Of a stretch of 64,000 bases of DNA, positions 1 to 12,399 are shown in pieces. The stretch spans positions 14,482,162-14,546,161 of the forward strand of contig OW028581.1 in NCBI GenBank assembly GCA_932294295.1, written 5' to 3'. The notes under the pieces were generated by a model. It saw only the letters and a program-made list of their open reading frames with translations, did no database searches and was not told the origin of the DNA. Each line of letters opens with the position of its first letter. The first letter of the stretch is position 1. A program made the position numbers and the translations under genes. The stretch is from Alitta virens. Its lineage: Eukaryota > Annelida > Polychaeta > Phyllodocida > Nereididae.

Positions 1-842
1 ACAGTTATGGTTTTATCATTCGCATAGTCTAAGACCTTATTATCACAAGGTCATAATTGATTTCATCTACCAAATGAAATAACAATTTCTTATCTCAAGC
101 ATGAGCAAAACATGTAGGGATAACACCTGTGTCAGAAACCTCAACTACTAAGACAATGCAAGATCACATGCAACCTCTCCATAGACATGATAAGATAATT
201 TTGCAGAACCAGCCAAAGTATTTATGTTGATCGATCAATGCATTTGCTTTCTTCAGCCAACATATTCAATGCCATGTACAAAATGTAGTTCTGGATCCTC
301 CGATCTAAATGCCATGCAGCTAATGCCATGTACATGACGTAATTGCCAGTCTTTTAAACAATATCTCAGCAAGAAATATCATGAGAATATACCCGGCATG
401 AACAAACTTCAGTAAAATAAAACCCTTTATGGAATTGATGGACTGGTTTCACAAAAAAAATTTATAACCAAAAGTCAAACAGTAACAAGGTATATATGAC
501 TATTGTTGATACATGACGGTCGTAAACATGCTACGGGAGCAGGTCAACAAGCCAACTTTTCACAAGTAAATATCTAATAACAATAAAACAAGTATTTTAG
601 GCCTGCATTGCCTGAACGGTTCCTATTTCATGCTGCATATGCAGATGAGAAGCTTTATATGATCTATTCCTTCAGTTCTTCATTGTGTATAACGTCTATA
701 GCTGGATGTTGCTAATTGGACATATTAACAATTTTACATATATGATTAAGGTAATTAAAGTAACTTAAAGATAATACTATTGTCAAATAATACTTACTGT
801 TCAGTCTCAAATATAATTTTCTATTAATGCAATTAAGCCATT

Positions 843-934
843 TATATACACTAATGGACTTCAAAGACGCATAGGTAAAACATGTTGTACAAACCCGCAG
901 TTATGCGTTTTTAAAGTCCATTAGTGTATATATA
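843..934. repeat. 92-bp hairpin (short foldback element)
   Basis: About 30 bases at 843-873 return as a near-perfect reverse complement at 901-934, separated by a loop of about 27 bases. The shared core is cactaatggactt against aagtccattagtg. TA-rich sequence lies on both sides. This suits a tiny foldback MITE; an RNA hairpin is possible but there is no evidence of expression. Confidence 0.6.
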
Positions 935-1296
935 GATCTATATATATATATTTTTTTTTGCCTACTTAATTAATTACCAGGATATATATATGCAAGATTA
1001 TATTCTTTTAGGGTTACAGAAAGCAACATTTCATTATTTTGCTAAAATCATCCAAGCATTGGCTATATCTATTCGCTATGTCTTAAAAACATTATTGAAA
1101 GAAAACCTGTAAATGTCAGTTGTCACGTGCACACTTTATATTGCTTTAGTTTGCTTAGTTTTTGTGGGGGGAAAAAGGTCACACCCACATATCGTTATCA
1201 TATGTAATGTAGAAATTCGTGTATTAATGGGAGTAGATCAAATTATACTACAGACAGTAAAAAATAAATGGATGGAATCTGAGGACATATACACAT

Positions 1297-1298
<2 letters not shown>

Positions 1299-1342
<44 letters not shown>
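1299..1342. repeat. (TA)n microsatellite
   Basis: A run of 22 uninterrupted TA dinucleotides. Apparent open frames through it (poly Tyr-Ile) are artefacts of the repeat. Confidence 0.95.
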
Positions 1343-1346
<4 letters not shown>

Positions 1347-2269
1347 GTAGGTATGGCTGAACTGGCTCCATTTTTCACAGCTACCAGAACAATTGTGCAG
1401 GACTGACAGCTTGCAAACTTGGAGTACATAAATAAAACATACCTCCAATTACACTTTGGGCAAGTTATTCTTTGCCCCTGGCTCTGCGCGGCTGGCATTT
1501 TGACACACACACAATGAAGCCCTCCCTCCAGTCTCTCTTGATAAAGTAACTGGAACGGAAGTTGCAAAGAAAGAGGTCAATTGTAGACAGTGGCGCCTCT
1601 TTTGGGAATACTCTCAATAAATAAAAATTAAATGCAGTTAGCTAGTTATGTGTATATTACATAATGTACTATAATTAACAGTGAATTTGACCATCTGCCT
1701 ATATATGTATAATTACATAGCATAATTAATATATATACATGCAGATCTTCTTTGGCAAGGTACAATGTAATACTAAAGCATATATTTTTAATTCACGCGA
1801 TTCTTTTTTTTTTTTACATTACACACAAATGAAAACGCAATTGTACACATTGCATTGCAAAAAGTTATGAGCAACGACAGTGATGGCCCTTAGATCCTGG
1901 ACATTACAATGTAAATTACTAAATAGTTAAATAAAGAAGTATTCATTTTATATTTTATATACTGGTCTTTTCCCACACATTATATTAATTTATATACCTA
2001 TTTAATAATGTTAATAGTCTTATAGTATTAATTAATAAGCTTAACTGTACATGCTGATACACTATATATATACAGATAATTGTGTCCACTTGGAATTTAT
2101 CTTTAAAAATATATATCACTTTCCATGCTTAAATTGTAGTTAGTTTATTTTTACTGCATCAACAAGATGCAATGTCTGTTGTTAAATAACTTGAAAAGGG
2201 CTTTAGTGCCCGAAACCATCATGGTAAAATTGCTAACATTTTGATCAAGGAGACAACGTGGATCTGGGC

Positions 2270-2425
2270 AAGGGACGCCCAGAGTGAATTTCGACCAATG
2301 AGAAGCCAGGAAATTCTTCACTCCGACAACATGGTGTTAAGATGGCGCGCGTAGCACCAATGAATTATTAGATTGTAGCTCATGAAAGGGCTCGAAATAA
2401 GTGTAAAAATTACATAAAAAGGTGA
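2270..2425 (+). promoter_or_regulatory. Probable promoter and non-coding first exon of the AT-hook gene
   Basis: A CCAAT box at 2295-2299 is followed by AAGATGGCG at 2339-2347, which resembles the YY1-type downstream promoter element of TATA-less animal genes. A good donor (AAG/GTGAGG) lies at 2421/2422. The first coding exon starts right after an acceptor at 4233-4234, so an upstream non-coding exon is needed and this is the best candidate. The implied first intron is about 1.8 kb and contains the 880-bp MITE. This is inference from motifs only. Confidence 0.35.
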
Positions 2426-3166
2426 GGAAGTGTATATGAAGTAGTTTTTTATAATTAGAAACTTTTAGATAGTACTTAAAGGTGTTTTGTCGGCTAGAAT
2501 GAGCTCCCTGATGGGTCTCGCTTTACCCGCCTCTGTTTTTGTTGGGAAAACTCCGTGGCGCTGCCGTCCTTGGCTCTGACAAATATTTCTAAAATGTTGT
2601 TAGCCTGCATCCTGTAGTATATTGGGTCCTAATTAAAGTTACTGGGTTGAAATTTTGCAAACTATTATCTGTAACTGCAGTTTAACATGCGCATTTACAT
2701 GGATAATGGATGGGGTCAAATATTCTGGGTGGTTTTAGTGCATGACTTGTGTGTATTGGCCCAAATAAGGGTACGGATTGATGATCAAGCAAAACGCTTG
2801 TAAGTTGTGAATGTTCAGTTCAGCAACGAGAACATTTAGTTTAGTAGTAATCTAGTGAGTTTGATTGTACAGAGAGTAGCTGTGGTTAAATATTAATTCA
2901 GCAGAAGGGGTTGATCCCCAGGTTATTTAATATCCAAAATCTGAATACACACAACATAGACTGTCATAGTACATGCACATTAAAATGCTGATGTCACACC
3001 TCCAAAAATCACACAAAGCACCTTTTTTAATAATCCAGTAGGGCAGTAATTTAAGTTTTTGGATAATATTAATGGCATACTTTCGCTGTTTCATGATGTT
3101 CAATTTACTAATTATACGGGTGAAGCAGTGTAGATATATAGTGGAATCCATTCATTTTTCCCGATA

Positions 3167-4046
3167 GCTAGCTATGGTGACTGGTGAATTCGGCACATTG
3201 CGCCGGAAAAAATTGTGAATTCGGTGCGTGAAAAGAGTAAATTTGGCGCGTAAAAAGTATGAATTTGGCAATACTCGTAAATAGGTGAAAATATTGATCT
3301 GCGGCCACAGACAATTGTTTTGGAAGGACAGTTGATATGTGGACGTTTTATACATCGTTTTGTTTGTCATTCACTGTAATTGAAAGCACTATGTTTAATA
3401 TACCACAATTGAGATAAGTCTGTGTCTAATTTATTGTGCTATCCTGCCTTTATTTTGATAAAAGTAAAATGAAAAGTTTAATACCTTGGTGTCTTAATTT
3501 TTAAAATTGCGCAGTTCACGTGCATATGATGTAGGCCTACTACACAATTATATTGATAATAAATTTTTTTCCTAACATGTCATCCTACGGCCTCCGGACC
3601 TACTTGATCATGTCTTGAAACATTATACCCTGTATATAATTTTATGAATTTATTATTTTTTCTTTTGGTATGTATTTTGCTAATGACAATTTATACATGA
3701 TACATTTTATGATAGATATGATGCACATTTTGGTCAAAGAAAAGACACCAGCTAAGGAGTACAAAATAATAATGATAGTAATATATAGTTATGTAAAATT
3801 TAAACCACTACACAGGCTCACATAATTTAATTAATGCAAGGATATATTTTTTCTTAATCGTTATAAAGGAATAGTTCACTTTTGAGATGACTCTTGTAAC
3901 ATGGGTAATGTATATTTACTAATATAAAAGCGCCAAATTCACTCATTTATAATCGCACTGAATATTCACTGTTTTTGACCAGTCAAAATAAATTAATTTG
4001 GCGGTGCCGAATTCGCGTTGCGCTGAATTCACCTGGAATCGCTAGC
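3167..4046. mobile_element. 880-bp TA-flanked MITE with inverted motif arrays
   Basis: The ends are inverted copies beginning GCTAGC, each next to a TA (3165-3166 and 4047-4048), consistent with a TA target duplication. Inside each end a motif close to GTGAATTCGGCGCG is repeated about four times. It reads forward at 3183-3275 and reversed at about 3928-4033. No transposase is encoded. It sits just upstream of the first coding exon of the AT-hook gene, in its presumed first intron. Confidence 0.75.
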
Positions 4047-4248
4047 TATTGTAAATTTAGTGACGCCAGGATGTTCAAGAAAAGTTTTAACAATGATTAA
4101 TAAATTAATTGATTTCAGTGTTTGTTTTATGGATTCCTCTTTAATTAGTGTTTCTATGTTCACTCAGTACTACTACTTAACTTTTGGACTAAACTTAATT
4201 TCACATCTATACGTGTTGTCTTTTTTTTTTTTAGTTGAATCGAACAGA

Positions 4249-7200
4249 ATGAATACCCGTCATACAAGAAAGGCCAAATCTGCCGCTGCTGACTTTGTGA
4301 AAAGAGTCATCTGTGGCCATGACAGCAGCCCCGGGCCTTCCAGTAAACCAAAATCACAGGTTGCAAAAGCAAAACAGGTAACTTGAAACTTAAATTAATA
4401 TGTGTGTGGTTTTAAAGTCTGAACTTTCAAGTTTGTAATGCAAGTTACGACAATGTTACTAAATAAGAGTAGAAGGAAAATTTATTAAAATAGAAATTAA
4501 GTTATATTTTTTTGTTCTTTTTTAATTCATGTTATTTAAAATTAGTTGGAAAATAACATTGTGTACATATATTTAGTTTAATTTTCCTTTATTTGTTATT
4601 TTTCAGGTGGCCGGCAAGAGTGGAGATGTATCTCGGTCCCCTAGTAGAGGTCGTTCACCTGCGACGGGAAATAAAAGTTCTCCTGCAGCCAAAGTAGTTA
4701 AAGGAACAAAACCATCTACCTCCTCAGGTACTAAAGCTTCCCCTGCGGCCAAAGAAGCAACAACTAAAAACTTAAAGGGTAATGATACAACAAAGGAACA
4801 AAGTTTAGAAAAAGCTACTAATTCAAAGTCGACCTCTTCAATCACTTCCAAGAAATCAGAAAAGTCTGATCAATCATCTGCCAAAGAAACTGAGCAAGTC
4901 GTTCCGGAAGTTATTACAATAAAATCTGAAGATGAAATGGAAGATGCAGACGAAACTGAGAAAAAGAAAAGTAGTGAAAGTCAAGACAAGGAAGAAAAAA
5001 CTGAAGTTAAGAAAGATGCAATTAAGCAAGAAATGGAGGAGAAGCAAGAGCAAAAAGATGAACAGGACTCTCCGTAAGTAAATCATATTCAATATACCAC
5101 CATGTGTTTTACTGCAAAGGTGTGGTAATCCACTTTAATAGATAAAGTCTAAATACAAAAAATGCTGTGTAAGCAGGACACAATTGTAACTGTAAAGGAA
5201 AAAAGTAGTCAAGTTTAAAATGGCTGATGATTAATGATGTGGAAAAACAATTCTCACTGCTGTTATGAACTTCATATGAAAATTTGTACATGTATGGTGT
5301 TTATGCAACATTGAAAGTGTTCAGATTACGGCTATATGCTATTTTATTTGTCTAGTTATACTTATAAAATGTGTATCTAGATATGTATTCTGAAATTTTG
5401 CAAAAGAGATGACTAATTATGTTCTTTGCCTGGAAGATAATAATTTTGTTCTTTTTCTGCTATCCTTACAGGGAAGCTGCTAAACAAGGTGATGTCAAAG
5501 AGGGACCTGCTGAGCAACAAGTCCCTGTTAAAAGAGGACGAGGACGTCCAAGGAAAATACCAAAGGAAGGAGCTTTGATAAAGCCAAGTCAAATTGCTCC
5601 TAAACCACCTGCTGAAGCGAAAGTTGCATCAATACCCCCAGGGGGTCCTGCGCCAAGCACCCCTCTAATTCTAGGAAAGAGACCCAGAGGGCGTCCCCGG
5701 AAGTACCCTCCAGGAATGACTGCGGCGATGTACAAGAGCAAAGCGCTAGAAAAGCAAGGCTCAAGAGAAAAGCAAGGCTCAAGAGAAAAGCAAGGCTCAA
5801 GTCCTAAGATAATCAAAAATGCAGAAAGTAAATACTACTCCAAGATGCATAAACTCTCAATGGGTGGAGGTATTGGAGCATTAACAATTAAGATCAAAGA
5901 CGACTACATGCTGCAAGAAGGGGGGATGGTGTCACCGAGACATCCTACAATATTATGTGAGCAAGATGAGTTCTTCAAGATATTTGGCCTGATCAAGAAG
6001 TCAGAATTGGATGAAATGAACAGAAGAACCCACACGTTACACAGAGCAGTAGGAGGCAAGCTGAGACGCCGCATCAAGCCTAAGATCTCTCCTGAAATGG
6101 TGTACCGCAATTTCATGCTGAACAAATCAACAGCACTAGGAGTTATTCCGGACGAGTGGGACAGCAGTGATGAATATGACGAATCAAGTCCCATGGCTAA
6201 GTTGGTCAAGTCTCACAGCGCTCCGTCTACCCCAGATCATAGGACATTGTTAGGATCTCCTTCTAAAGTCAGTCTCCTGCCGAAAGATAAGGGCTTATTG
6301 AAGTCACTGAAAGCTGGTCATTGGAGCAGTCCTGAAGATTCTGCTGGTCTGAAAAAACAATGGTTAAAGCCGCCACCCAAGACTCCGAAGCGAAGCAGCA
6401 TAGAAGATGCCCTGGAGGCTGCAAGGGAGATGCAAAAGGATGCTGCCAAAAATAAGAAAATAGACAAACTACCGTTGAAGAAGCAGAAATCAGAACCAGT
6501 TAGCAAATCAAAGGTGGTTAAATTGGAAGCAAAGTCTAAATCAATGGATCCAATGAAAGGAAAATTAGCTTCGACATCTGGTTATCGTTTCAAACCAACT
6601 GGAGGTTACCGCCCACTCGCCCCGCCTCCGAAGCCCTTAGAAGAAGAAGATCCAAACTTCCAACCGTCTCGCAGGAGTGCACGAAACAGGGGATCTCAAC
6701 GTAAACAGTGGTGGCATTTACTGAGAGCAAACCCAGACGAGTACATCCCAGATCACGAGTGGGAGGAAGAAGTTGCGACCAAGGAAAAGAAGAAAAAAGA
6801 ACGCACCAAGAAGCACAATGATGAGGACATAGACGAAGTGATTAAAACAGAAGAGGATGATGGGACGTATGAGATGATGGAGCCAGGAGAAGTAATCTTG
6901 GAAAAGCCAAAGAAGAAGAAGAAGAAGAAGGCCCTCCTTACAGATGAAGAAATTGAAATATTAGAAGCTGAAGAAAGAGCAATGGAAGAGAGAAAGAAAC
7001 AAGAAGAAAGAACACAAATTAAGAGTCCCATTAAATCAGCCTTGAAGCGTAAACTTGAACCAGGCAGTGAAGAAAAGCCTGCTAAAATGGCCAGGATGGA
7101 CGTCTCTGCTTTGGCTGGTCCTTTGTCACCTTCAGTGATTGCCAAGAAGAAGAAGAAGAAAAAGAAGAAGTTGAAGGATCGTTCCAAATACCACTACATG

Positions 7201-10200
7201 GCCAGGGTCGATAGGAGAGGTTCAGTGCTCACCATACAGAAAGGATCGAAGTGCAAAGAGTACATGATATTTGACAGTGAATTCAACTTGGTGTCTGTTC
7301 ATGATGACTCGAATATGTATCAGCTAACGGCTAATGCAGTGGTGCAGCTTGCTAAGCAGGAAGGATGGGGAAATTTAGGCCAAGAAGTTATTGAAATTGT
7401 CCTACCAAACAAATTGGTAAAAGAGAAATTAAGAAGTCAGATTTGTGAACGGATGGCTCCGACTGTTACAAGCATAGAAGAGGAGAGAGAAAGGTCTTGC
7501 ATAACCCCGCACATGTGCCAAGTTTGTTGGGTAAATGACCACATGTATTGTGCCAACATGAAGAGGACAGGCCGACACTTGCTTCAAGGAAGCTGCTTGC
7601 ATTATACTTTATGCAGTCATTATCGCAATTTGAGTCCAAAGGAGACTTATGCTAGATATGCGACTGTTTCTCAGTTCGGAAGTGGAGGTATAACCAAGAA
7701 TTTCTCCATCAGCCGACTGAAGGACAGAGGTTTTGCAAACAGCTCACGCATACTCTTGGAGGAAGGCACCTCAATCACAATCAGTGGTGGGAAATTACTT
7801 GCCCAAGGCGGAACAAAAGGGGAGCCAGCGAAGGACTCTCCAGTCACTATTACAGTCAACAATGCTGCCGAATCAGAAGTACATGAGAAGAATCCGCCTC
7901 AAAAAGCTGAAGATCTGGTTTGCCATGAAGAGTTAGCAGAATCAGACAGTGAGCCGTCTACTCCTGGTGCTGAGGGTGGGAAAATTCCTGATCTCCTGAC
8001 GAAACACTTGTGGGTCCGTGCACGCCAGATCGCGCAATCACTAGGATTCAAAGATATCAAAGAAGCAATGGAAGCAATGAAGACAAAGACAGAGAGCTCC
8101 AAGGGGGTTGAAGAGAAGACTGTTATAGAATTATCTGACAAAGAAGAGGAAGAAATACTTGTACAGGATTATGTAGAAGTGGAATTGCAAGAATTCAGCG
8201 ACAGTGACAGCGATTATGAGGAGGAGACATCCAGGAAAAAGTATGGCGTACCTCTGAGTACAAAGATCCGCCCATGTAATCATTCATCGGTCGATGCAGT
8301 TATTAAAATCCATTTAATGCCAGTGTTAGATCGTTCACGGTCTAAATTCTACATCAAGTGCAAGGACAGGAAGGTAATGAAAGTGCAGTTTGGTGGACGA
8401 GCTCAGTACCGGGAAGAAGAGCAAGAATGGAAGGTGGAAAACGACACGTACACAATGAAGGACGTGACAAGAAAGTACCAGAGGAAAATTTCAAAATTAG
8501 GCAAAGCCAGAAGTTTAACTAGCTCCAATGCAGGGGTAGTAAGTCCAGTGCCAAAGCAAGTGGGGTTTGTTGACAGTCAAGAAAAGGGTGGTGTGCAATT
8601 GAAAACTGCAACTAGCTCCGGTAAACCAAGGGTCATATGGAGTTCTGAGCTGGACTTGGATGGTCAGTCACCTGGCCGAATTAAGTCCAGTCCTGAGCAA
8701 CCTCCAGTGAAGAAACAGAAGTCGAATAGTGGAGAGAGTATGGCAACTCCAAAACGGAAGACTGAAGGCGAAAGTGACCAAGTAGACACTTTCCGTTCTC
8801 CGGACGCTGATTCAACGATCAGAAATGACCGATCAGCTGATTCGTCACCTTGCCTATCTCAAGGGTCTGCCGCGTCCTTCACTTCCACATCTTCTGCACA
8901 AGGCCAACAACTTCTGATGGCGTCTCCTGTGAAATTGCCCAAGCCGAGCACAAGTGTACCTGTCGAGCTGCAGAACCATGTATCTTCTGGCAAAGATGGG
9001 TCTCAGACTCTGACCTTCACTACCAAAGATATTCGCCAGTGCAAACCTGAACTCATTCAGTATATTAAGGTTAGTGTTTGTGTGTTTGTCAGTTGGATAA
9101 TGACTATTTAATGACGATTTTAAAGTGGGACAACATGAAATTATATAGTACGGTGTTCATTTTACTTGCCACAGTGCCATTTAAAATTCAGGGAAAAAAG
9201 CGTTATACTAATACAGATGTGATTACTTGCTTGCAGAGCGCCAATCTGGTGGATATGATCCACAAGACCTTGACGGAAGAGCGGAATTCTATCGAGAAAT
9301 TACTGAAAGATGGCGATGGAGATGTCTCTAGTAAGTGATATTTGCAAACTTAAAAGTATATAAAATTATTATATTCTGTTGTGATATACTGACCAGTATG
9401 GTTTTTTTTTAAACTATTGATCTTTACGTAATATATTCTGTCATTTTAGAGTTGAAGGATAACCTGGAGCAGAATGAATGTCTGCTGTTAGCCGTGAAAT
9501 CTGAGGCAAAAGAGGTGAAGATCAAACTTGTTGACTTTGAAATGAACGTCATAACTGAGCAAAACAAAGCTGCAAGATTAGAAAGGTACGTGAAACTGAA
9601 ACATGTTAGACTTTAACAACAAATTTTTTTCTAAAGTTAAATGAGTTTTAGATTGAAAATAAATATTGTAATTGATATTGTAATTGTTCGTCATTTGGGT
9701 GGTGGTCTGTGTTTTAAGTTTTGGACCAAGTAGCACTGGTTCTATGTATAAACAACTTGATTGGTTAAGAAAAAGTGGATTATATAATGTGGCCCTTAGT
9801 TCAGTAGGCCCTAAGATGTTGAAATCACTCCGTTGGCCGATCTTGTAAATATTATGCTTAAGACATTTTAATTTGTTTTTGCAGGAGGAAAGAGAAGCTT
9901 ACAAATTTATATAATCATTCTCACAAGAAAATGGATGCATTCAAGAATGCAATGGAAAGAGTTGAACGTTTAATCGAAAGCAGAATGGACACAGAGCCTG
10001 TTGGGGGCAGTGCATCCCAAAATGTTGGCTATACCATCCTTAAATTGGCAGATGGTTCAATTATGCCTAAACAAGAAGGAGCTTCTATCACTGCCCTGAA
10101 TCCTGTAGATGGCACTGCGTTACAGACCACCGGTGGGATTTTAACGGCAGCCAGTGCGGCTGCCCAATTACCTGCAACAGTTGCCATGGAGACGATTGTT

Positions 10201-10230
10201 CAGCCTTCAGTTACCGTGGTCAACTTATAA
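4249..10230 (+). CDS. Large AT-hook nuclear protein, family not recognised (6 coding exons)
   Basis: The coding exons are 4249-4377, 4607-5073, 5472-9069, 9237-9330, 9450-9585 and 9885-10230. All junctions have GT and AG and all phases join, giving 1589 residues ending in TAA. The start is the first ATG after the acceptor at 4234. Two classic AT-hooks with a GRPRK core lie near residues 219-227 and 267-277, so DNA binding in the nucleus is likely. Lys/Glu-rich stretches with poly-Lys runs follow, then a Cys/His-rich segment encoded at about 7498-7620 with CxxC spacing that may bind zinc. Residues about 1400-1520, from exons 4-6, form a charged heptad-like coiled coil. A REKQGS triplet repeat is encoded near 5755-5800. 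I do not recognise the family; a chromatin-associated or transcriptional role is inferred from the AT-hooks only. Gene structure is well supported, function is not. Confidence 0.85.
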
Positions 10231-12165
10231 CAGGACTGATATGTTGTTGCAACATGTATTTAATTAATATATATGGGCTGTTTCAACATGGACAAACTAA
10301 GTCAGCTCACAGGATTGTTCATTTGTGTTAATGTTCCATGGAATGACTTTCTTCTCTGAACGATTCTGCAACTTCTAGTTCTTCACTATGCTTAATAGAC
10401 ATTGGCGTGCTGTACCTAGAGTGTATCTCATTCAGAGACTCATGCTCCTAAGGCTGATAAAGTTAGCTTTGATGAATGAGAAGTGCACACAAAAAAAAAT
10501 TATCGTCAAATCGCAAGTCATTGCATTAAATTGTATTGAACCGCAGTTATGGGCACACCAAAATATTTAGTGTTATGCTGGAGTTATCAGTGTTCATTGT
10601 TCATGGTTAGTAGCATTGCGCAGGTCTTCACTCTGTAATTGATTGATTCCTAGTGGTGATAGTTGCTCAATCAATTTAAAAATCATGTGATTATGACGTG
10701 CCTGTCTCTGCTAACAAACACAGGAATGCGAAGACAATCAGTCTAGTGATGTTCTCATTCTAGCTTTTAGAGAATATATTAGCGGTCTGAGCAAAAAATG
10801 AGTTTATTTTAAGGCCTGAATCCATTGTCAGTTCATTACAGGATTATAAATATACACCTTTTCAATACATGTGCATGTGTCCATTACGCACAAATATTGT
10901 AATCATACTGAAGTGAAGTTTTAACCTGATATAGTTATTTATTATTTATTTATTCTACTTTCATGGTCGAAAATCTATGAGAGCCTGCAGATAGGTCATT
11001 TCAGGCAAGCATGTGTGTACAATGAGTACATAAATTTGCTATTTGCTCTAAGATTCGCCTATTGTCAATATTAAAGCAAATTAAGTCTGTAAAGATTAGT
11101 GTTAAGGTAGTTGAAAAAAAGTTTGACGCCTGTCTGTTATTGGTCAAAAGTGTAATGTTTGGTTGTGTGTAGAATGACAATGTATTTTATCTTGTTTCAC
11201 TGATATTACTGATAGGTGTACTAAACAACTATGTTGTTCTCAACTACTATTTGTAAATTAATGGAATTTCTCACAGGGTAAGATGCACCAACCTTAATAT
11301 TGATAGCACTAGAGACTCGGGTAGAAAATATGGTCATTTGCTTTTCAATATTGCTTCACACTATAGAGTATGTTACTTGTGGCATAAGTTAAGATATAAG
11401 TGAACTGCTGGTCCTTCAGTTTTTTTTATAGGTAATTATATAACTTTATGATAGCCATAAATGAATTTGTGAACAATATTTATAGCTTGTTTTTTTTTTT
11501 ATGGAATTTGTGCACAAACGGACACAGTATTTGCTATTTAAACCAATTTATATTTGTTAAATTTTTAAGAACATTAGAATTTTTTTAATATGATAATTTT
11601 ATTGATTCTGAATTACAATTTTCATATGATACGCATGTCATAATTTGTAAATATTTTTGTAAATATTGAATCGATTTATTGTTTTTGTTAATGTCTATTT
11701 CTGTAAATACCTCAGTTAGTGTATAGAGTCTATACGGAATATTTGATGTATTATCAAAGTGCTTGTAAAAAACCCTGTGAAATAACTCTGCTCTGTCCAC
11801 TGTCCCTGGTGCTCTTATAATGCTAAGCTGTGACATATTGAATAGGATAATAGGTTTAATGAAATATTTGATAAGAATAATAACTGTTTAATAATAAGGA
11901 AAGACTGAAATATTTCTGTGTGTCTGATTAATATGTAATGTGTCTGTGGTGCTGTAATTGTAAAAAAACCAAAAGGTATTGCATCATATATTGTTTTGTA
12001 TTGAATGTGCATAAACGGTAACTTTGTGGTGTTCGGAACTGGGGTTTCTGTTTGGCCAAGTTAACCAAAATAAGATTTGGAAAACCAATAATGGTTAGAA
12101 TTATGTTTGGAAAGTATCCAGGTATCTGGATGAAACTGAAAATAAATCATGTCTAATGGATAACC
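10231..12165 (+). other. Probable long 3' UTR of the AT-hook gene
   Basis: AT-rich DNA without a credible reading frame follows the stop codon. An ATTAAA occurs near 10525 and a canonical AATAAA at 12141-12146, so the transcript could end near 12165. No transcript data are available, so the true end is unknown. Confidence 0.35.
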
Positions 12166-12331
12166 AAGCCTAAAACCCTCATTTCAGCCATTGCTCGTGA
12201 CTCATTCACACTGTCAGTAGGCTATTACTGTCCGTCTTCTCCTGTATATGTCTGCAGTTTGACCAAATGGGGAGAAAACGTAACAGAGCCAACAGGGTGC
12301 ACTACGACCGTAGCATATGAAAAGACAATGA

Positions 12332-12388
12332 GATGACGTCGCTACTTAATTGTTACATTGATGACGTCACAATGTTTATGATGTCATC
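12332..12388. promoter_or_regulatory. Cluster of three CRE/ATF-like sites
   Basis: Three matches or near-matches to TGACGTCA fall within 57 bases: GATGACGTC at 12332-12340, a full TGACGTCA at 12362-12369, and GATGTCATC at 12380-12388. Close clustering of this motif is unusual in such AT-rich DNA. It could be an enhancer or alternative promoter, but no gene start lies nearby. Confidence 0.3.
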
Positions 12389-12399
12389 AAACAATACTT

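Larger units (their letters stand above)
1..2250. other. AT-rich gene-free DNA
   Basis: No reading frame here looks like a gene. The stretch is AT-rich with many homopolymer and TA runs. It holds one clear hairpin (843-934) and one TA microsatellite (1299-1342). A slightly GC-richer patch near 1450-1610 has no recognisable content. Confidence 0.6.

Noticed and set aside
1113..1567. Small open frames around 1.1-1.6 kb
   Set aside because: They run through the TA microsatellite and overlap on both strands.
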